Positions 34,201 through 47,403 of a DNA stretch of 64,000 nucleotides are shown here, in pieces (the stretch's first letter is position 1; each line of letters starts with the position of its first letter). Origin of the DNA: Litomosoides sigmodontis (taxonomy: Eukaryota; Nematoda; Chromadorea; Rhabditida; Onchocercidae). The position numbers were made by a program, and so were the translations under genes. The notes beneath the pieces were generated by a model. The model ran no database searches. It saw only the letters and a program-made list of their open reading frames with translations, and had not been told where the DNA came from. Where the stretch lies: assembly GCA_963070105.1 (NCBI GenBank), contig OY718804.1, positions 4,487,317-4,551,316 of the forward strand, read 5' to 3'.

Positions 34201-35559
34201 TAAAAGCGTACCTGCTTACAGGGAAGTAATTTTCTCCATGGTGTGAAATTTTCGGTACAAATTGTTTCACTGGCCAATGCACCGTATCTAAAAGTCAAAT
34301 ATAATCGGGAAACGAAATACATTGTCAATGCCCCCAAAAAGGAAAAAAGTTATGTGGAAACCAACTGTTACTTATCGTTTAATTTCCACATACGATTATC
34401 TAACCAGGTACAAGATCCTCATGTAACAAAAGCAAAGAGTGAAATTCATAAATGAAGAAAAAAAGGCCAATTTATCACGCACCTTATTTGCGATGAACGA
34501 TTCGGATGTACATAACCCATTCGCGAAAATGAGAGTTGCGGTGCAGCTGTGTGAGTGGGTAAAATATCAAGAAGAGATGTACAAAAAATACCATTCATCG
34601 AATTAACGAAATTTGACCATCTTTCATCAACTAATCCGCTGGAAAACAAGTTGTTGCAAACGAAATATTTTCCAAATTACTATAAACCGGCCTTAATTAA
34701 AACAATCCACTTTCGACAGTCCAATTCCTGTTCGCCCGAAAAAGCAATTTACCTTGTTTTATTTCCATCAATCCAAGCATACAACTGAGCACCGCTTGGT
34801 GAAGATGGTTGAGGTTGTACGCCCCACTCATTCAATCTCCAGAAACCTCAAATGTAGAACTGGTAAATTTTTATATTATATACTTTCCTCACTTCGGTTA
34901 TTCATAAACTTTCTTGCCTGATAAACTGAACGATAAGGGCATGAATAAAAGACTGAGTTGACTTCTCGGTACATGCAAAATTCACAGCTCTTTAGTTTGT
35001 CTACTTCGAAACGCAGAAATGAAATGAAAGCAGTACCCTGCGTGAGTGACAAATGAAACTCTTGGATGTGATGTTTTGTTACCACTTCGTTGATAATACG
35101 TGGAAAGAGAGCATAATCCACTCCTTTAACACACAATTCCACTTAACATTTCAACAGACATATTTAAACTTTAACAAATTTTTGCGGTATATAATTAGTC
35201 AGATTATTTCAATCCACATAAAAATCAGCTTAGTTGAGATTGTAGTTTATCTCATTTTTTTTTGTTATAAAAGGAAAACAATTATTAATCAAGTTAATTA
35301 ATTAAACAATTCACTAACAAATTTATCCAACATATGTATTCATCAGTTAATCAGCAGTAAAGCATAAGGTGAACACACCTGACTTGGCATCAGATGTAAT
35401 AACAAACCGAAACTGTACCAGCAGATGCTCGCTTTTTAATCTTTTAATGAGCAATTCTTCTGCATATGCATCCTTTCCTTTCAGTGTCCTTAAATCCACG
35501 CTACCATATGACAATATCAGCAAACACGGGAAGAAAATGATAAAACCATTATACGTCAT
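31271..35559 (-). CDS. pigt: GPI transamidase subunit PIG-T (complete, 14 exons, 584 aa)
   Basis: A subunit of the ER GPI transamidase that attaches GPI anchors to secretory proteins; PIG-T is covalently tied to the catalytic PIG-K. Exons (high to low): 35559-35379, 35123-35037, 34846-34753, 34638-34483, 34287-34212, 34054-33968, 33781-33694, 33616-33525, 33409-33252, 32869-32698, 32454-32342, 31900-31766, 31699-31529 and 31415-31271. All phases agree; length 584 against about 578 in human. The N-terminus has a signal peptide ([18 protein letters not shown]). Family blocks: [75 protein letters not shown], and [19 protein letters not shown] at the single C-terminal membrane helix. A basic cytosolic tail follows. 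The acceptor at 32455 (CAAAAAG) is weak but in phase and conserved in content. Confidence 0.95.
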
Positions 35560-37767
35560 CCAGACCTTTAATGATAATTATGAATGCAGTTGCTGATAAG
35601 GAATATCAGTCGTATGCAAAAAATTTTCTATGCTTGTAAATATCTTTGCTTTGCTTTGAGACATATTTTAAAATTAGCATAAGTAATTCAAACCATCGAG
35701 CAGATTTATTTAGATTCATTTAAATTAGCTTCATTAGTTTCATTTAATTCGGTAAGCTAAGCTGGATGGATTTAAATTTTAACATCTTTAACAATAAATA
35801 CGTCGAATGATCAAGCTAACTGTATTGCAATATCGTGAGAATAATCGGGCACACATTTTCAAATCATCAAATTAAGACCAAAGACGTCTTACAGTTACGG
35901 AACTCCCAAACCCACCACTCCCGAATTCCAAACATCGCGCCTGTCCGTACACCATTTGCAACCAAAATCCAGCGTGGCTACTACGAAACACTCAATCCCA
36001 CCCATCCTTTTCAAGTAAAATAAAAGTCATTCAAATTTGCTATTTAATTTATTCCACGGATACGTCACCTCTCTTTATAATTCAAAATGCTTTATTAAAA
36101 TTGTCATGTTTTCAGCAGTTATACTTTGGCATTGTTTATATGTTTTAATTATAAGCAAACATTCCACTTAACGAGTAATAAAGCAGTTTTGAAATTAGTA
36201 CGAGTACTTTGATATTACTGACACCCGATTTCTTTGTTACGGCACCTAATATGACGTAACCAGTCATATAATCATCTTAGGAGGAAGTGTTGTAATGAGA
36301 GAAAAGTGCTAAGTAAAGCGTTACGAAATCTTTTAGCATACTTATTACCTCGTAAATCCATTTAAAACTTACATAATAAATCCCGCATCACACGCATCAA
36401 TGTTATCATTTTATCCATTTTTTTACGTTCCATTATTTTACGTTTCGAATACGTAGAATATTCAACAGTAATAACGTAAACTATTCCCGGCATTTTCATT
36501 TTATCAAACAAATGAATGAATGGTAATTTGTAAATTGTTTATTGAGGAAGTGAAATATTTTATTTTAACTTTGATAAATATTAAAGTGAAAATAACTCAA
36601 TGAAAAATAATAAGTTAAAAAAAATATGCATATACAAAGCCCAGAAGTTATGCAACAATTCGTTATGCAATGATATTATTAATTATAATTATTATTATCA
36701 ATAAATAATATTAATAGCAATAATAGTAATTACTGTAACCATAGTAGTTACTATTATATGGTGGCGTTAATAGTAATTATTGTTGTTATTTACTAGTGTG
36801 CTTTTCTATTTAACTTATTAACAACAGTAATAATTATAGCTGTGATTATTATTATTTATTATTATTATTAATCATTAATTAATATTATTATTGCTTTAGC
36901 ACTCATTTAATAATAATATGTCATTGTCATTTATTGTTATTGCTATTGTTATTAATTATTACTATTAATTATTGCTATTGCTATTACTATCAATTATTAT
37001 TGCTGTACACATTTAGTGATAAACAGTGCTAATTCTGATAATCAGTCACACTGTGCTCGCTTTAGCGTATATTTATATATAATAATTGATATTTATTATT
37101 AAATGCATGATAATAATAGTAGTAAAAAAGTGGTAACAACGATAATAATGATGATATTAGTCAGTAATAATGATAATTAGTAGTTATATGTAAATGTGTG
37201 CTGAAAAGGCTGTGTACAAAATATAAAAGCCTTTGAAAGATAAGTTTTGAATAATTAAAAGTTTCAAACCACGAAATAGCTACCATTTGAAATTTAAATT
37301 TATGACAGTCAAATACTGTCACATTATATCTTTGAAATTTTGCCATAAACTTCGAGAACGAATTTAAGCAGAAGCAGTAAATTATTTCGACATGTTCACA
37401 TAATGACGTAGTAACTAACATCTTCACTGCTTAAGTAACACGCCACCAATAGAACATACGAGTTTCGTAAAAGTAAATGATATTTTAGTATTTGCTTGTG
37501 AACATGTAAAGTTGTAAAATAATACACAAGGAGGAAGATGAATGCCAGAATTCACATCGAATATTAATTAATTCCTTCTCTTAATTATAGAAGCTGTCGT
37601 AGCTCTACACTGCGACCTGTTTCAGAAAGGAAAGGACAAATAATATTAGGTTTTTTGAAATAAATGTATTTTATATATATGAAGCAATCGTGTCGGAGCG
37701 GAGTACCATATCGCACTATGCCATCCACCACGCGTCTTCGATCACGCAAATGATCACTTTCGCTCCG
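35560..37767. other. Intergenic, degenerate ATT-rich sequence
   Basis: No gene found. From about 36660 to 37190 the sequence is a patchwork of ATT, TAA, TAG and TTG triplets that looks like a decayed trinucleotide array. The 62-codon frame at 35835-36023 is arginine/threonine-rich but has no neighbours to splice with. Confidence 0.55.
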
Positions 37768-38934
37768 CTAATGTTGAAGTGATACTTCAACTAAGTGAAT
37801 GCTCTTGCACAGCCTGTTTGGACACTCACGATGATCCATCAGGGCCAGCTTCTTTGGATGATCTGGACAAACTTTTTGCAGTCGTCCGACAAGTTCAAAC
37901 CCGCATCTCGTGCAAACAATATGGCTAGCTGGCCTATTGCATATACAGTTCTGCAATTCGATTAATCAAACAGCTTTATATGTAATTATTTTCTAGCAAA
38001 AAATTTTGCAAATCGAGTGCTTGTTCTCGCCCTCCCTCACGTCTTTTTCACTCTCACATTTCAAAGTAATCAAGTATGCATACTCTCTAACGAAAATGAA
38101 AGAATTATTTTGCATCATATCAGCAGAATCTGTAATATGAAATGATGAAATGAAAATTGTGCCGTTGAAGAGTTAAAGCGTTAGATCATAAATTTCCAAC
38201 AGAACTAACTATTACTTTGAGATCAATTATTGTTAATTATTGGTTATTACTCTCATCAAGGAACTTCTACCTACTGAATTAAGAGATAATGCAAATTTGC
38301 TGTAAGGAAGAGGTGCATACATCAGAAGGAGGCGCAGTTGTTTGCTTCATTTGAGTATCACTCGACAGAGTATTACCACTTTTCCCGACACTTCCCGGTA
38401 ACTTCGATGGAAAAGCTCCCCGTCGATCTGGTGCTGCTGTTGCATCGATCCTAGGCATCGATCTTGACGAAGATTTGTGAAACTCTCTGAGAACGGCAAG
38501 CAAAGCGTAGTACGATAATTACTCACCGACTTTAATTCTAGTCATTTCAGACATAAGCCAGATAATTTCGACTCTATTAGTAAGCACAATTGTTCCGCTT
38601 ACACTTATAAATAAGGCTTAATTAATTCTAGGCCAATTATCAGCCTCGCTTTAATACTTTTGGACTAGTTGCTGGAAGAGGAAAAAGAAGTGGAAAGTAA
38701 AATTTGAGCAGTTTTATTCAGAATTTCAAATGAGAAGCAGTTCCACTCCACACTTACTCTCCCAACAAACTTTCATATCCTTGACACTGAATTGACGGAA
38801 AACCTGGATCCGCTCTTAGATTCCAAAGAGTCATGGCTAGCAGCTATCACTTAAACAACGAGAGCGAGGAGAAATGAAGATGAAACCTACTGATACGAAG
38901 CACAGAGAGATGACGTCGGCATGTGTGCGTTCAT
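37768..38934 (-). CDS. Small zinc-binding protein of unknown function (3 exons, 130 aa)
   Basis: Exons are 38934-38891, 38486-38321 and 37950-37768, phase-consistent. A strong lone acceptor (GCCTTTCAG) at 38955, about 20 bases upstream of the ATG, suggests spliced-leader addition, which supports this start. Residues 1-70 are Ser/Arg/Pro-rich and probably disordered (RIDATAAPDRRGAFPSK). The C-terminal 60 residues carry eight likely zinc ligands: NCICNRPASHIVCTRCGFEL, then VCPDH, then ECPNRLC. That layout would form two zinc sites. It resembles small uncharacterised animal proteins of the Drosophila CG13380 type; this is from memory of motif layout, not from a search. Function unknown. Confidence 0.72.
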
Positions 38935-40147
38935 TTCTGTACTCGTCGGCACTCCTGAAAGGCAAACGCATCAGTTGAACGAACGATTCGTTCCATTCAT
39001 GAAAGGAATTCAAATTAATACTGTTGAACGGCTCGGCTCCCACTGCTAATAATAAACAAATGTTCCGCTGATGAAATAATTCATTTCGAATAAATCTTTC
39101 AGTTAGAAGTTGTGAGTGAAGAAGTGGCGAAGTTAACAGCACGCATAATTGTCCTTCTTGGCTAGCATAATTATACGATTCTTAAATTATGCAAACAAAC
39201 GGCTCAGACAAACTTACGAACTTCCTTCCTTACATGAAAATAAAATTTTTATATATCTTTTTTAAACAAAATGGAATATAGTTAAATTCAATTCTTTCGT
39301 TTCCTTCAATTTATTTTGAGATTTTTTTTATCTGTTAACTTTTATTGATATTTTTGTATGATAAAGTTGAAATTTCAATGCTTAACAAGAATACTCCCTC
39401 TGTAAATTGGAAACAAAATATCATTTCTATTCGTAGCAAATAGCTACAGTAATTGACTGTTGATGATATAATTCAGATTTCAAAAATCAATCATATCAAT
39501 TAACTAATGTCCATTTTATCAATGTCCAAAGTGCTGAACAGATCTGGTTGAAATCGTATTAACGAGAAATCAGTCAGCAATCAATAAGCTACTAGACTTA
39601 GAAGGAGGAAAAAAAGCATCTTTTTGCTCAACCTAATTATCATATGCAATTGACATAAGCAAACTTGTTTGCTAGCTGACCAGTGAACGCTACGACTATC
39701 CTATTAAATGTTTCCAAATCCAAAACTTTTAAAAATAAACTGCAACAAACAAGTTTAATTAATTATAGAAATTATTTCACATCATCCAGACAAAATTTGA
39801 TAAGAAATCCACTTCTTTATGGCAAAAAAAGCGAATCATTCTGTTTTTTTAGAGAAAAATTGATGGACGAAAAACGGCTGGCAGGACCGATCAGTCAAAC
39901 ATTAATGCCAAAAAGCCTAAATGCTAATATCGAAACTGAGAATCAATGAAAAGCACTAAGTGAAAATAAAACTAAAATGTTAAGAAATTTTTGAGAAAAA
40001 AAAGGAAAACTTTTACTTCATTGTTGTGATAGTTGCAACAAAACAAAGGAATAGTAATCATCAATTTAAGCACTTTTTAGGCACATCGCAAAGATAATCG
40101 ATTTTAATTGGAAAGAAAAATTTTTGCTAACACTGAGTGCAAATGCA

Positions 40148-40179
40148 AATGTTAGAAATGCATTTACATTTCTAACATT
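40148..40179. repeat. 13-bp perfect hairpin
   Basis: Arms 40148-40160 and 40167-40179 are perfectly complementary around a 6-base loop. Function unknown. Confidence 0.6.
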
Positions 40180-40209
40180 AACATAATTTTTAAGGTAGCA
40201 TAATTTTTC

Positions 40210-40227
40210 CACGTGAATTTTCACGTG
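40210..40227. promoter_or_regulatory. Paired CACGTG E-boxes in an 18-bp palindrome
   Basis: Two canonical CACGTG motifs (40210-40215 and 40222-40227) lie 12 bp centre to centre and form a perfect 18-bp palindrome. CACGTG is the binding site of Myc/Max-type and HLH-30/TFEB-type bHLH factors. The nearest assembled start codon (38934, minus strand) is about 1.3 kb away. Regulatory use is inference. Confidence 0.35.
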
Positions 40228-41553
40228 CTACGAAATAGGATGCAATAAATTGTTTGATATAAGTTAATGATGCAAAATGTGTAAAAGAGAGAATAGTCGG
40301 TGTAAGTGTAATGCGTGAAATTATCGTGACGCATTTAGCAGTCATTCCTGAATTACAATCAGTGATAAACAGATATTTCGTGGAAAAAACGTTACAATGT
40401 AAAAAAAGAAATTGAAAAATTAAAAGTTAAATAAACGTTCTCTCTTCCTCCCTCTCTTCCTCTCTCTCTCTCTCTCTCCCTCTTCCTGTCTTTTTTTTGT
40501 ATTCTATGAAATAGTTGACAGATCGTTTATATTTTGATAAAGTTTGAAAAAAAAGTTTTTTGAAATCTAAAACTATCACACAATGAAATGAAACCTTTTC
40601 ATTTCATGCACAAATAACACTTTTTGCAAAAATAAAATAAAACGAAAAAGTAATGAAACACATATGCATGTGTATGTGTACTCGTAAAATTGCCATTAAA
40701 ATAAATTTGAAATAAGAAATTTTGAAGTCTTAAAATAGAAATGCACTTTTCAGTGGATTTCATCTAAGCTTAACTGTAAAGTAAACAGTTGGAAAAATGA
40801 GACGAACAATTTGATGAAATGTAAAATTAAAATAAGCTGCCCATTGACTTTTAGCTTACCAATCTTTTTCCCTCCACTCTTCGCTGTTTGCTTTTATGAA
40901 GTTTCAATTGGAAGAGAGTAAAGAGAGAGAGAGAGAGAAAGAGAGAAGTGATACAATGAAGAGCAAGTTAAACTGATTGACTTCTAACGCGATAAGTATT
41001 TTCATTATATGCTCTATGATCATTGAACGCTCACGTAATTACGTATGCTATGAGCTATTAAGACAACTCTGAACAGGTAGGCTAGCACTGCTTCAACAGT
41101 AGCATTTTTTTTTGTACACCAATTATAACACACTCAAAGTGCTTCGGCAAATACGACTTTCAAGAACACAACATTTGTCATGATTTACAGGTACCTTGAC
41201 GTACGTCATCTACAACGTCACTAAAGTGTTCTACCACTTCAACATCATCACCACCACCGCCACCGTCAAAAACTCAACCTTTCTTTATTCATAGGTGCCT
41301 TCACATAGGTAGTTTTAAATGTTGCCGAAATATTTTCCAAAACTAAATGTTTTTTGTAATTTTCACAATAGCACAATTTTGCAAAATTTCGATCGATTGC
41401 ATTTAAGTTGTTACTAATTGCATATTTAAGTGCATCGCTAACCAAACTGTCAGGTCATTTATGAACACCTTGAGAATTTTTATTCGATGAAATTGCAATC
41501 ATCTAATTTCCTAGTAATAAATATACTTCGAAAATGATTGCTTATTTCAACAG

Positions 41554-41715
41554 GTAAGCTTAGAAAATGAAATTATACGTTCGAATGAACTTATCCAATT
41601 AGATGAATTACAGATATTTGAAAATTTAGAGTTGGAAAGGAAAACATTTTTACTTCAAAAATTCTATCTATCACAAGGAGAATTAGTTGTGAAGAAGCGC
41701 AGAGAGATGCATTAA
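41554..41715 (+). CDS. Orphan exon-like block (possible terminal exon)
   Basis: After the acceptor ATTTCAACAG, 54 phase-0 codons run to a stop. They read VSLENEIIRSNELIQLDELQ and then a leucine/glutamate/lysine-rich, coiled-coil-like segment ending KKRREMH. Composition is protein-like and the acceptor is good, but I could not find upstream exons on the + strand. It could be the last exon of a gene with long introns, a pseudogene relic, or chance. Confidence 0.3.
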   Translation, partial: VSLENEIIRSNELIQLDELQIFENLELERKTFLLQKFYLSQGELVVKKRREMH

Positions 41716-42949
41716 GCAAAAAAAATAAAAATAAAAAATTTGTTTCTTTTAAATCTGCTTGAGTGGAAAAGTTGATTAGTCAAATTTTAACTGATAACAT
41801 TCGATGATAATTGATGTCAGTTTTTCACCCCACCAGTTGAAGTTCCTTTCACATCTCATCTCTCTGTCTTTGTTGAGTGCTATGGATGTTATTAATTCAA
41901 TTTAAGAATTTCAATTCTTTCCTTCCTCATTTTTTAACTTGGATATGACGTACTCTGTTAGCTTCATTACTGCTAATAATGTTGGACGCTAATAAAAATT
42001 AACTACCACATTAAATTGAATCTATCAAAAAAAAAATGAACGAAAAAGAACAAATTTATTCATCAAAAGAAGAGAGAGAGAGAGGGAGAGAGGAAGAGAG
42101 AAAAATGTAAAGGAGAAGAGAATGGGAATGGAATGCTTGTAATTTCTGATGGTAAAGGGTGAAAAAAAAGTATGGAAGAGAGGAAGGAGAAGGAACGAAC
42201 ATCGATTGGCATTTCTTCCACATATTCGTTGATGATCGACTCAACATCGTTCGTGGGCAGGATAGATCAGATATTTTACTAATACGATTTTGCTATGAAA
42301 AGAAAAAACTCTAAACGGATGTTATGCTCGAGGTGAGGAAGAAAGAAAGAGAGAGAGAGAGGGAGAGAGAAAAAGACGGATAATAATGGAATATAGAAGT
42401 TATTGATTAGTATCAATTAGTGGTTGTGTGTTTATTTATTAAGCAGTTCAACGGAAATAAATTTGCATTTTAACAAATACTCAATTCAATTGCATACTGT
42501 ACTCTCTCTCTCTCTCTCGCTTTCTCTCAATCAATCGGTCAGTGGAACTGGATTTTTTTGATTGAAAAAAAAACATTTAAATTACAAAAGAATTATTATT
42601 CTTTTAAAGTATTAAAATGAAAACAAAAAAAAAATGACAATCGTGTCATTTTTTTTGTGCGATTGAAGTAAACTAAAGCTATTGGAAATGAAAGTTTCCG
42701 TTTAATTTTTATCGCACAGATCGCAAATGATTTAAATTTGATTTGTAAAACTGGATAGTAGAAAAATGTTCCTCTGAGATAATTAAAATAAATAAAATTA
42801 AATTTACCTTTGCAAAAAAACCGAATTATCATCTAGAAATTGCACTTCAATCATTATTATCGTTATTTATTATATTATTAAACAGTAATAACCAATTATT
42901 AATTGACTAATAATCATAATGATTAATTATTGCGCTAATATGACGAGCT

Positions 42950-43215
42950 ATTGTCATCGTCCTCCTCGGAATCATAAGAAATTAAATTCATTTTCTCGTC
43001 GGTGACTTCATATCCTTCAGCGAGTTACTATCACATCAATTTGCGGTACAGCCACTTGATCACCATGAATTGCAGTTATTTAGCCATAGGTTACCGTGAT
43101 AAATATCCACCTGGAATATCTCTATTCGTCCTAACAATCGGACGATCAGTTTGCGTGATAGGAATTTAAGGTGTGCCACACGGATGGGTACCATTACAGG
43201 TAAAACGGAGAAGAA
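42950..43215. other. GC-richer island, open in several frames
   Basis: Within 8 kb of AT-rich DNA this block is visibly richer in G+C and carries protein-like frames on both strands. The + strand has a 62-codon open frame from about 42979 containing YRDKYPPGISLF. Another + frame contains VQPLDHHELQLFSHRLP. The minus strand ends GYEVTDEKMNLISYDSEED plus an acidic tail and stop. None joins convincingly to other exons. It may be a conserved regulatory element, a structured RNA, or one or more small exons. Confidence 0.3.
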
Positions 43216-46200
43216 ACGACTAGGGAAACAATCATTGGATAATTGGATTACTATTTAGACGTCTCTTTCTTACACCTGCTATTTCAAGCGTAAAAGCGAG
43301 TTCCTCTTTCCCTTTCTCAATCATTTGGTAATTAATTAATCAATTAGCAAATGGCACCAATCAATTCAACATTTGCTGCGAATGTTATAATATACTGTAA
43401 TGTGTGATACGTTGTTGTGATAACATAAGGGATTTTTATCGTACGACTGATAATAATTAATGAATTCCTCGAAATCCAATCCATTTCCACTCGGCTCTTT
43501 CATTCATTTTTATGGGAAAATTAGCAGAAATGACGCAATATAAATATAAGAAGGAAATGATTGAATGATATTGTTGAATGATTGACGGAGAAGGATGAAT
43601 TTCATAAATTACTTCAGTGCTCCTCTATTAAACAAACGTCCGTAAATTCGCAGAATTAAATATTTCATTTAAATCACAAACCATTTCTGTATATATCAAT
43701 GCATTTGAGTGTCATCGTTGCTAACTTGAAATTTGCAATTTTTCTGAATTTTTAATATCATAAACAGTGAACTTTGGAAGGTGTCATAATTTCTTTCTAA
43801 CGCTTGCTATTTTCACTGCCACAGTCTTCCTGTTAGCTTGCAAGTAAAAAAGCTTGAAGTCACTTTGTGCTAAAATTAATAAATGGAAAGTTTTGGAAGT
43901 GTGAGGAAAATTGTTGCAATAAACAGATTATACTGTAATAAATGAATTTTAAAATAAATAAACAAATAATAAATAATAAACACACACATACATCACTAGG
44001 ATGGAAATATGCATAGAAACAGTTTTAATTCAGTCTAATTCGATTCGAACCATAAAAATTTTCATTTAAAACGTACAACATTTTCTCAGTGGAAAAAAGG
44101 AAAGAGAAAAAAATTGGTATTTATTGATTTCGAAGGGCAAATTTCCAGAGAAAAAAAAGGTGATGAAATGAAAAATTGATGTTATTTTGACAGGAAATTT
44201 TTTTGTTCTTTTTTACAAAGAAAATCCAATGCTTTGAAAATATTGAAGGAATGATGAGGAGCGGCGAAGGGAGAAGGAGACAGGTGGGTGAATAAGCGGC
44301 GAAATCATCAACCCTCTTTTTCAAAAGTTTCGAAACATTTCACATTCCTTTTCCAACATTTCATTCACTGCAACGATATTACTAATCTTTAACACTTCAA
44401 ATTCTTCTAATTTAACTTTAGTATTTTATTCGCACATCCAATGCAACGGCTCATCATTCATTCCACACACAAACACTGACTGTTCTTGTGGATAATGTTA
44501 GTTAGATTATTTGAGTGAATAATTTAAGTAGTTAGATTGATAGCAGGTAGTAGAAGTAAAAATTGATTGATATCGTTGTCAAATTTTTAATTGGAACAAC
44601 AGAGAGGGGATGTCGATGACCGATAGCTGTAGCAATCACTTAAAGTAGAAATTCACTTAAATGAATGAGGCGGAAAAGATGAAAAAGCATAGAGGGGAGG
44701 AAAAAAGTGAGGAATAGATGCGTTCAAATATCTCAATGATATTCATCGTATCATCACTATCATCAAAATTATTATCGTAATATATCGGTTTTTCCACATA
44801 TTACTTCGACAAGTAAAATAAATGGTGGAGTAAATTGATAAAATAAACAAGCGTGTAACTTTATCAAAAGCCGTAATTCACTTAACGCTTTAGTTACGTG
44901 AAACGTCAAGTGAAACGTGATACAATCCAAGCTTTCATCATGTAGGAACATCATTCTTTTTTTTGTAATTCGCGGGATAAAATCAATCGATCACTCTTTG
45001 TCCTTGTGCTCAGCCCTTCGCAATGTAACAATGACAGTTTGCCACGGTGCACATTTATTAATTTTTCAGAAATTTTTTTGACAAATTCCCATCAGATGAT
45101 CGAAATGCCAGAATGGAAGGCAGACCTAGCAACAACGGTCTTTCCACTCTCCTTTCTCATCCATGTTTTATTACTATCGATTATTAGTGATTAATTATTA
45201 TTATTATAATTATTGTTATTATCACTGTCAGTTCAGTGAAAAGCCATAAAGCATTGTGGCACAAAAAACAAATTCCATTTTTGCAATTTTTTGTAGTTTC
45301 TATGAGTTATAATTACAATATGTATTTCTCTACATATCATTCAGTAATTGCAGTAATTACTTAGTAATAACTAGTCATTTTAAATTCCTTGATTCATAAA
45401 ATTTATGAGTTAATTTTGAGAATTCAAAGAAAATAAATTGTTAAAAATACTATACGGCAAATCTCTCTCTCTTCTTTTCTCAGGGTTATTGGATACCGTA
45501 AAATCAACATGATAATTTCGAAAGCGTTGTATATATATATACACACACACACATACACGAATGGATGGGTGGGAAGGATCGTTGATGATGATAACACTGA
45601 AGTGGGAAAGGAAGAGAGATGGGAGATGGACAGGATGGATGACCTCTCGTCGTACAGTAAAGTTAAATTATCTAAGTGGGATCGGACGACCACAACGTAT
45701 CAGCAGCAATCACCAGTTTCCTGATCTTTGCACTAATCAAAATCATTCATATTTCGCGCATCCCTTTCATTCCAAGAGACACTTCATTCACACTCTTTCT
45801 TCAATCATATCACAGCAAAAATGAACGGAATGTAAATGGCCCACTTGCAACAAAAATGTTACATTCAAATTTACCACAAGTCGGTAATTTCGCAATGGTA
45901 CACAGCAGCGATAAAAATAATGATAATGATAATGTGATAATAGATATGATTATTTTGATGGAAGGAAGGTTAATTCAAAATAACACAAAAAGAGAGGTTT
46001 GATGAGTGCTACCAGCCTGCTGTCGTTGTTGTTGCTGCTGCTGTTGTCATAATATGTTCCATGAAACAACTTAGACCTATTTAGTCTAAGAATTAAAAAA
46101 ACCTGTCATCCTTCCTCTTATCATTATCTTTTTCAATTCGTTTTACTCCTTCTTCCTTCTTCCTTCGTGCGCCAACTCTTATCTCGTTTCACATTCCTCT

Positions 46201-47403
46201 TCATTTCATCAATTACACCTCCATTTCAACCTTATTTGTGACGAATGGCTTTAATGCTATTAATTAAATTGTATAAGAATTAAAATGCAAAAGTTTGTGT
46301 TGCGTCTTTGTTAACGAATAAATTAAAAGGAAGTTAATTTATTGCAAAAAAAATTCTATCCTATAAACTAAGCAACGATATTATAATAACATAACAGTAT
46401 TGCATTTCGATTTATTTGGTTTTCAATTGAATGAACAAGAAAGGAGGATTTTCGTGACAACACTTTTGCATTATTTCAACAGTTAAGTCTCCGAAGACTC
46501 AATCAACAATGTATCTTCAAGTATCGGATGCTCAGATACTTCCTATAGGATAAATCCTTGCAAACAAGAATACAAGACTCCTCATGTGCGGCGAAATAAA
46601 TTGTCGAATTTTATAGGTACAGAAGAGAACAGAGCTTGATGTTATCAGAAATAAAAATTTGTAGAGATAAGAACGAATCGTTTATAAACTATACAGAATG
46701 TTAACCTTTCATTTTGCCGTGTTAAAAGCGATCAATCTGATAAAGCAACGACGATCGGTTGTAATGCCATGAAGATAATTTGATTCCAATATATGAAAAA
46801 ACAATAGGCGAATGTCGCATTTATCTGTAATTGTCGTACAACAACATCGTCGTTCTCATTACTTTAGCTTTCTTTTTGACTCTTTCTTGTTCTTCTTGAT
46901 ATGTAAGTTTTCTATGAATATTTACTCGTAGTAGGTTGATGATGCTACCAATACCTTATTTTAAGAGTAATTTTAGGAAAAGAATATCGCCGAAAGATTT
47001 TCCTATGCTAATGCTGCAGTGTTTCACACGTATTATCAGTTTGTTAAAGAGCACAGCACAAAGAAAAGAGAAAAGCATAAAATATTTTCAAAAAGTGGCA
47101 AAATAACGAAGAAAAATTTCGATTCGAACGACAAGGGTCAGAAAATTTCGCATGAAAATTTCGGTGGCTCTTATTTCGTTTAATATCTTTTGCCTCAATG
47201 GTAAACAACAATACATAACTTCATATTTTATGCTACGTCAAGCATTTCCATTTTTTTCGCAACATAAAGATCAACGAAGATAATATAAGAAAATCAAAAT
47301 CAATCTTCAGCCTTAATAAAATTGTCGAACTTGCAGAATTCAAAAGAAATATGCAAAATACAGTTGTCAGTAAACAAATTTCTTATTCACAAATTATCAT
47401 TGC

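Larger units (their letters stand above)
38935..47403. other. 8.5 kb region without an assembled gene
   Basis: A long AT-rich stretch. It contains GA/CT microsatellites (about 40439-40480, 40924-40944, 42069-42092, 42348-42370, 42503-42529), an AC run at 45541-45553 and CTG/TTG-rich sequence near 46018-46048. It also holds the separately listed hairpin, E-box pair, orphan exon-like block and GC-richer island. Frames of 60-110 codons at 45.4-46.0 kb and 47.3 kb look like chance or antisense shadows. A gene with very small exons and long introns cannot be excluded. Confidence 0.5.

Noticed and set aside
37613..37620. CTGTTTCA, the Caenorhabditis piRNA upstream motif
   Set aside because: A single 8-mer without the expected spacing or cluster; chance occurrence is likely, and many parasitic nematodes lack this pathway.
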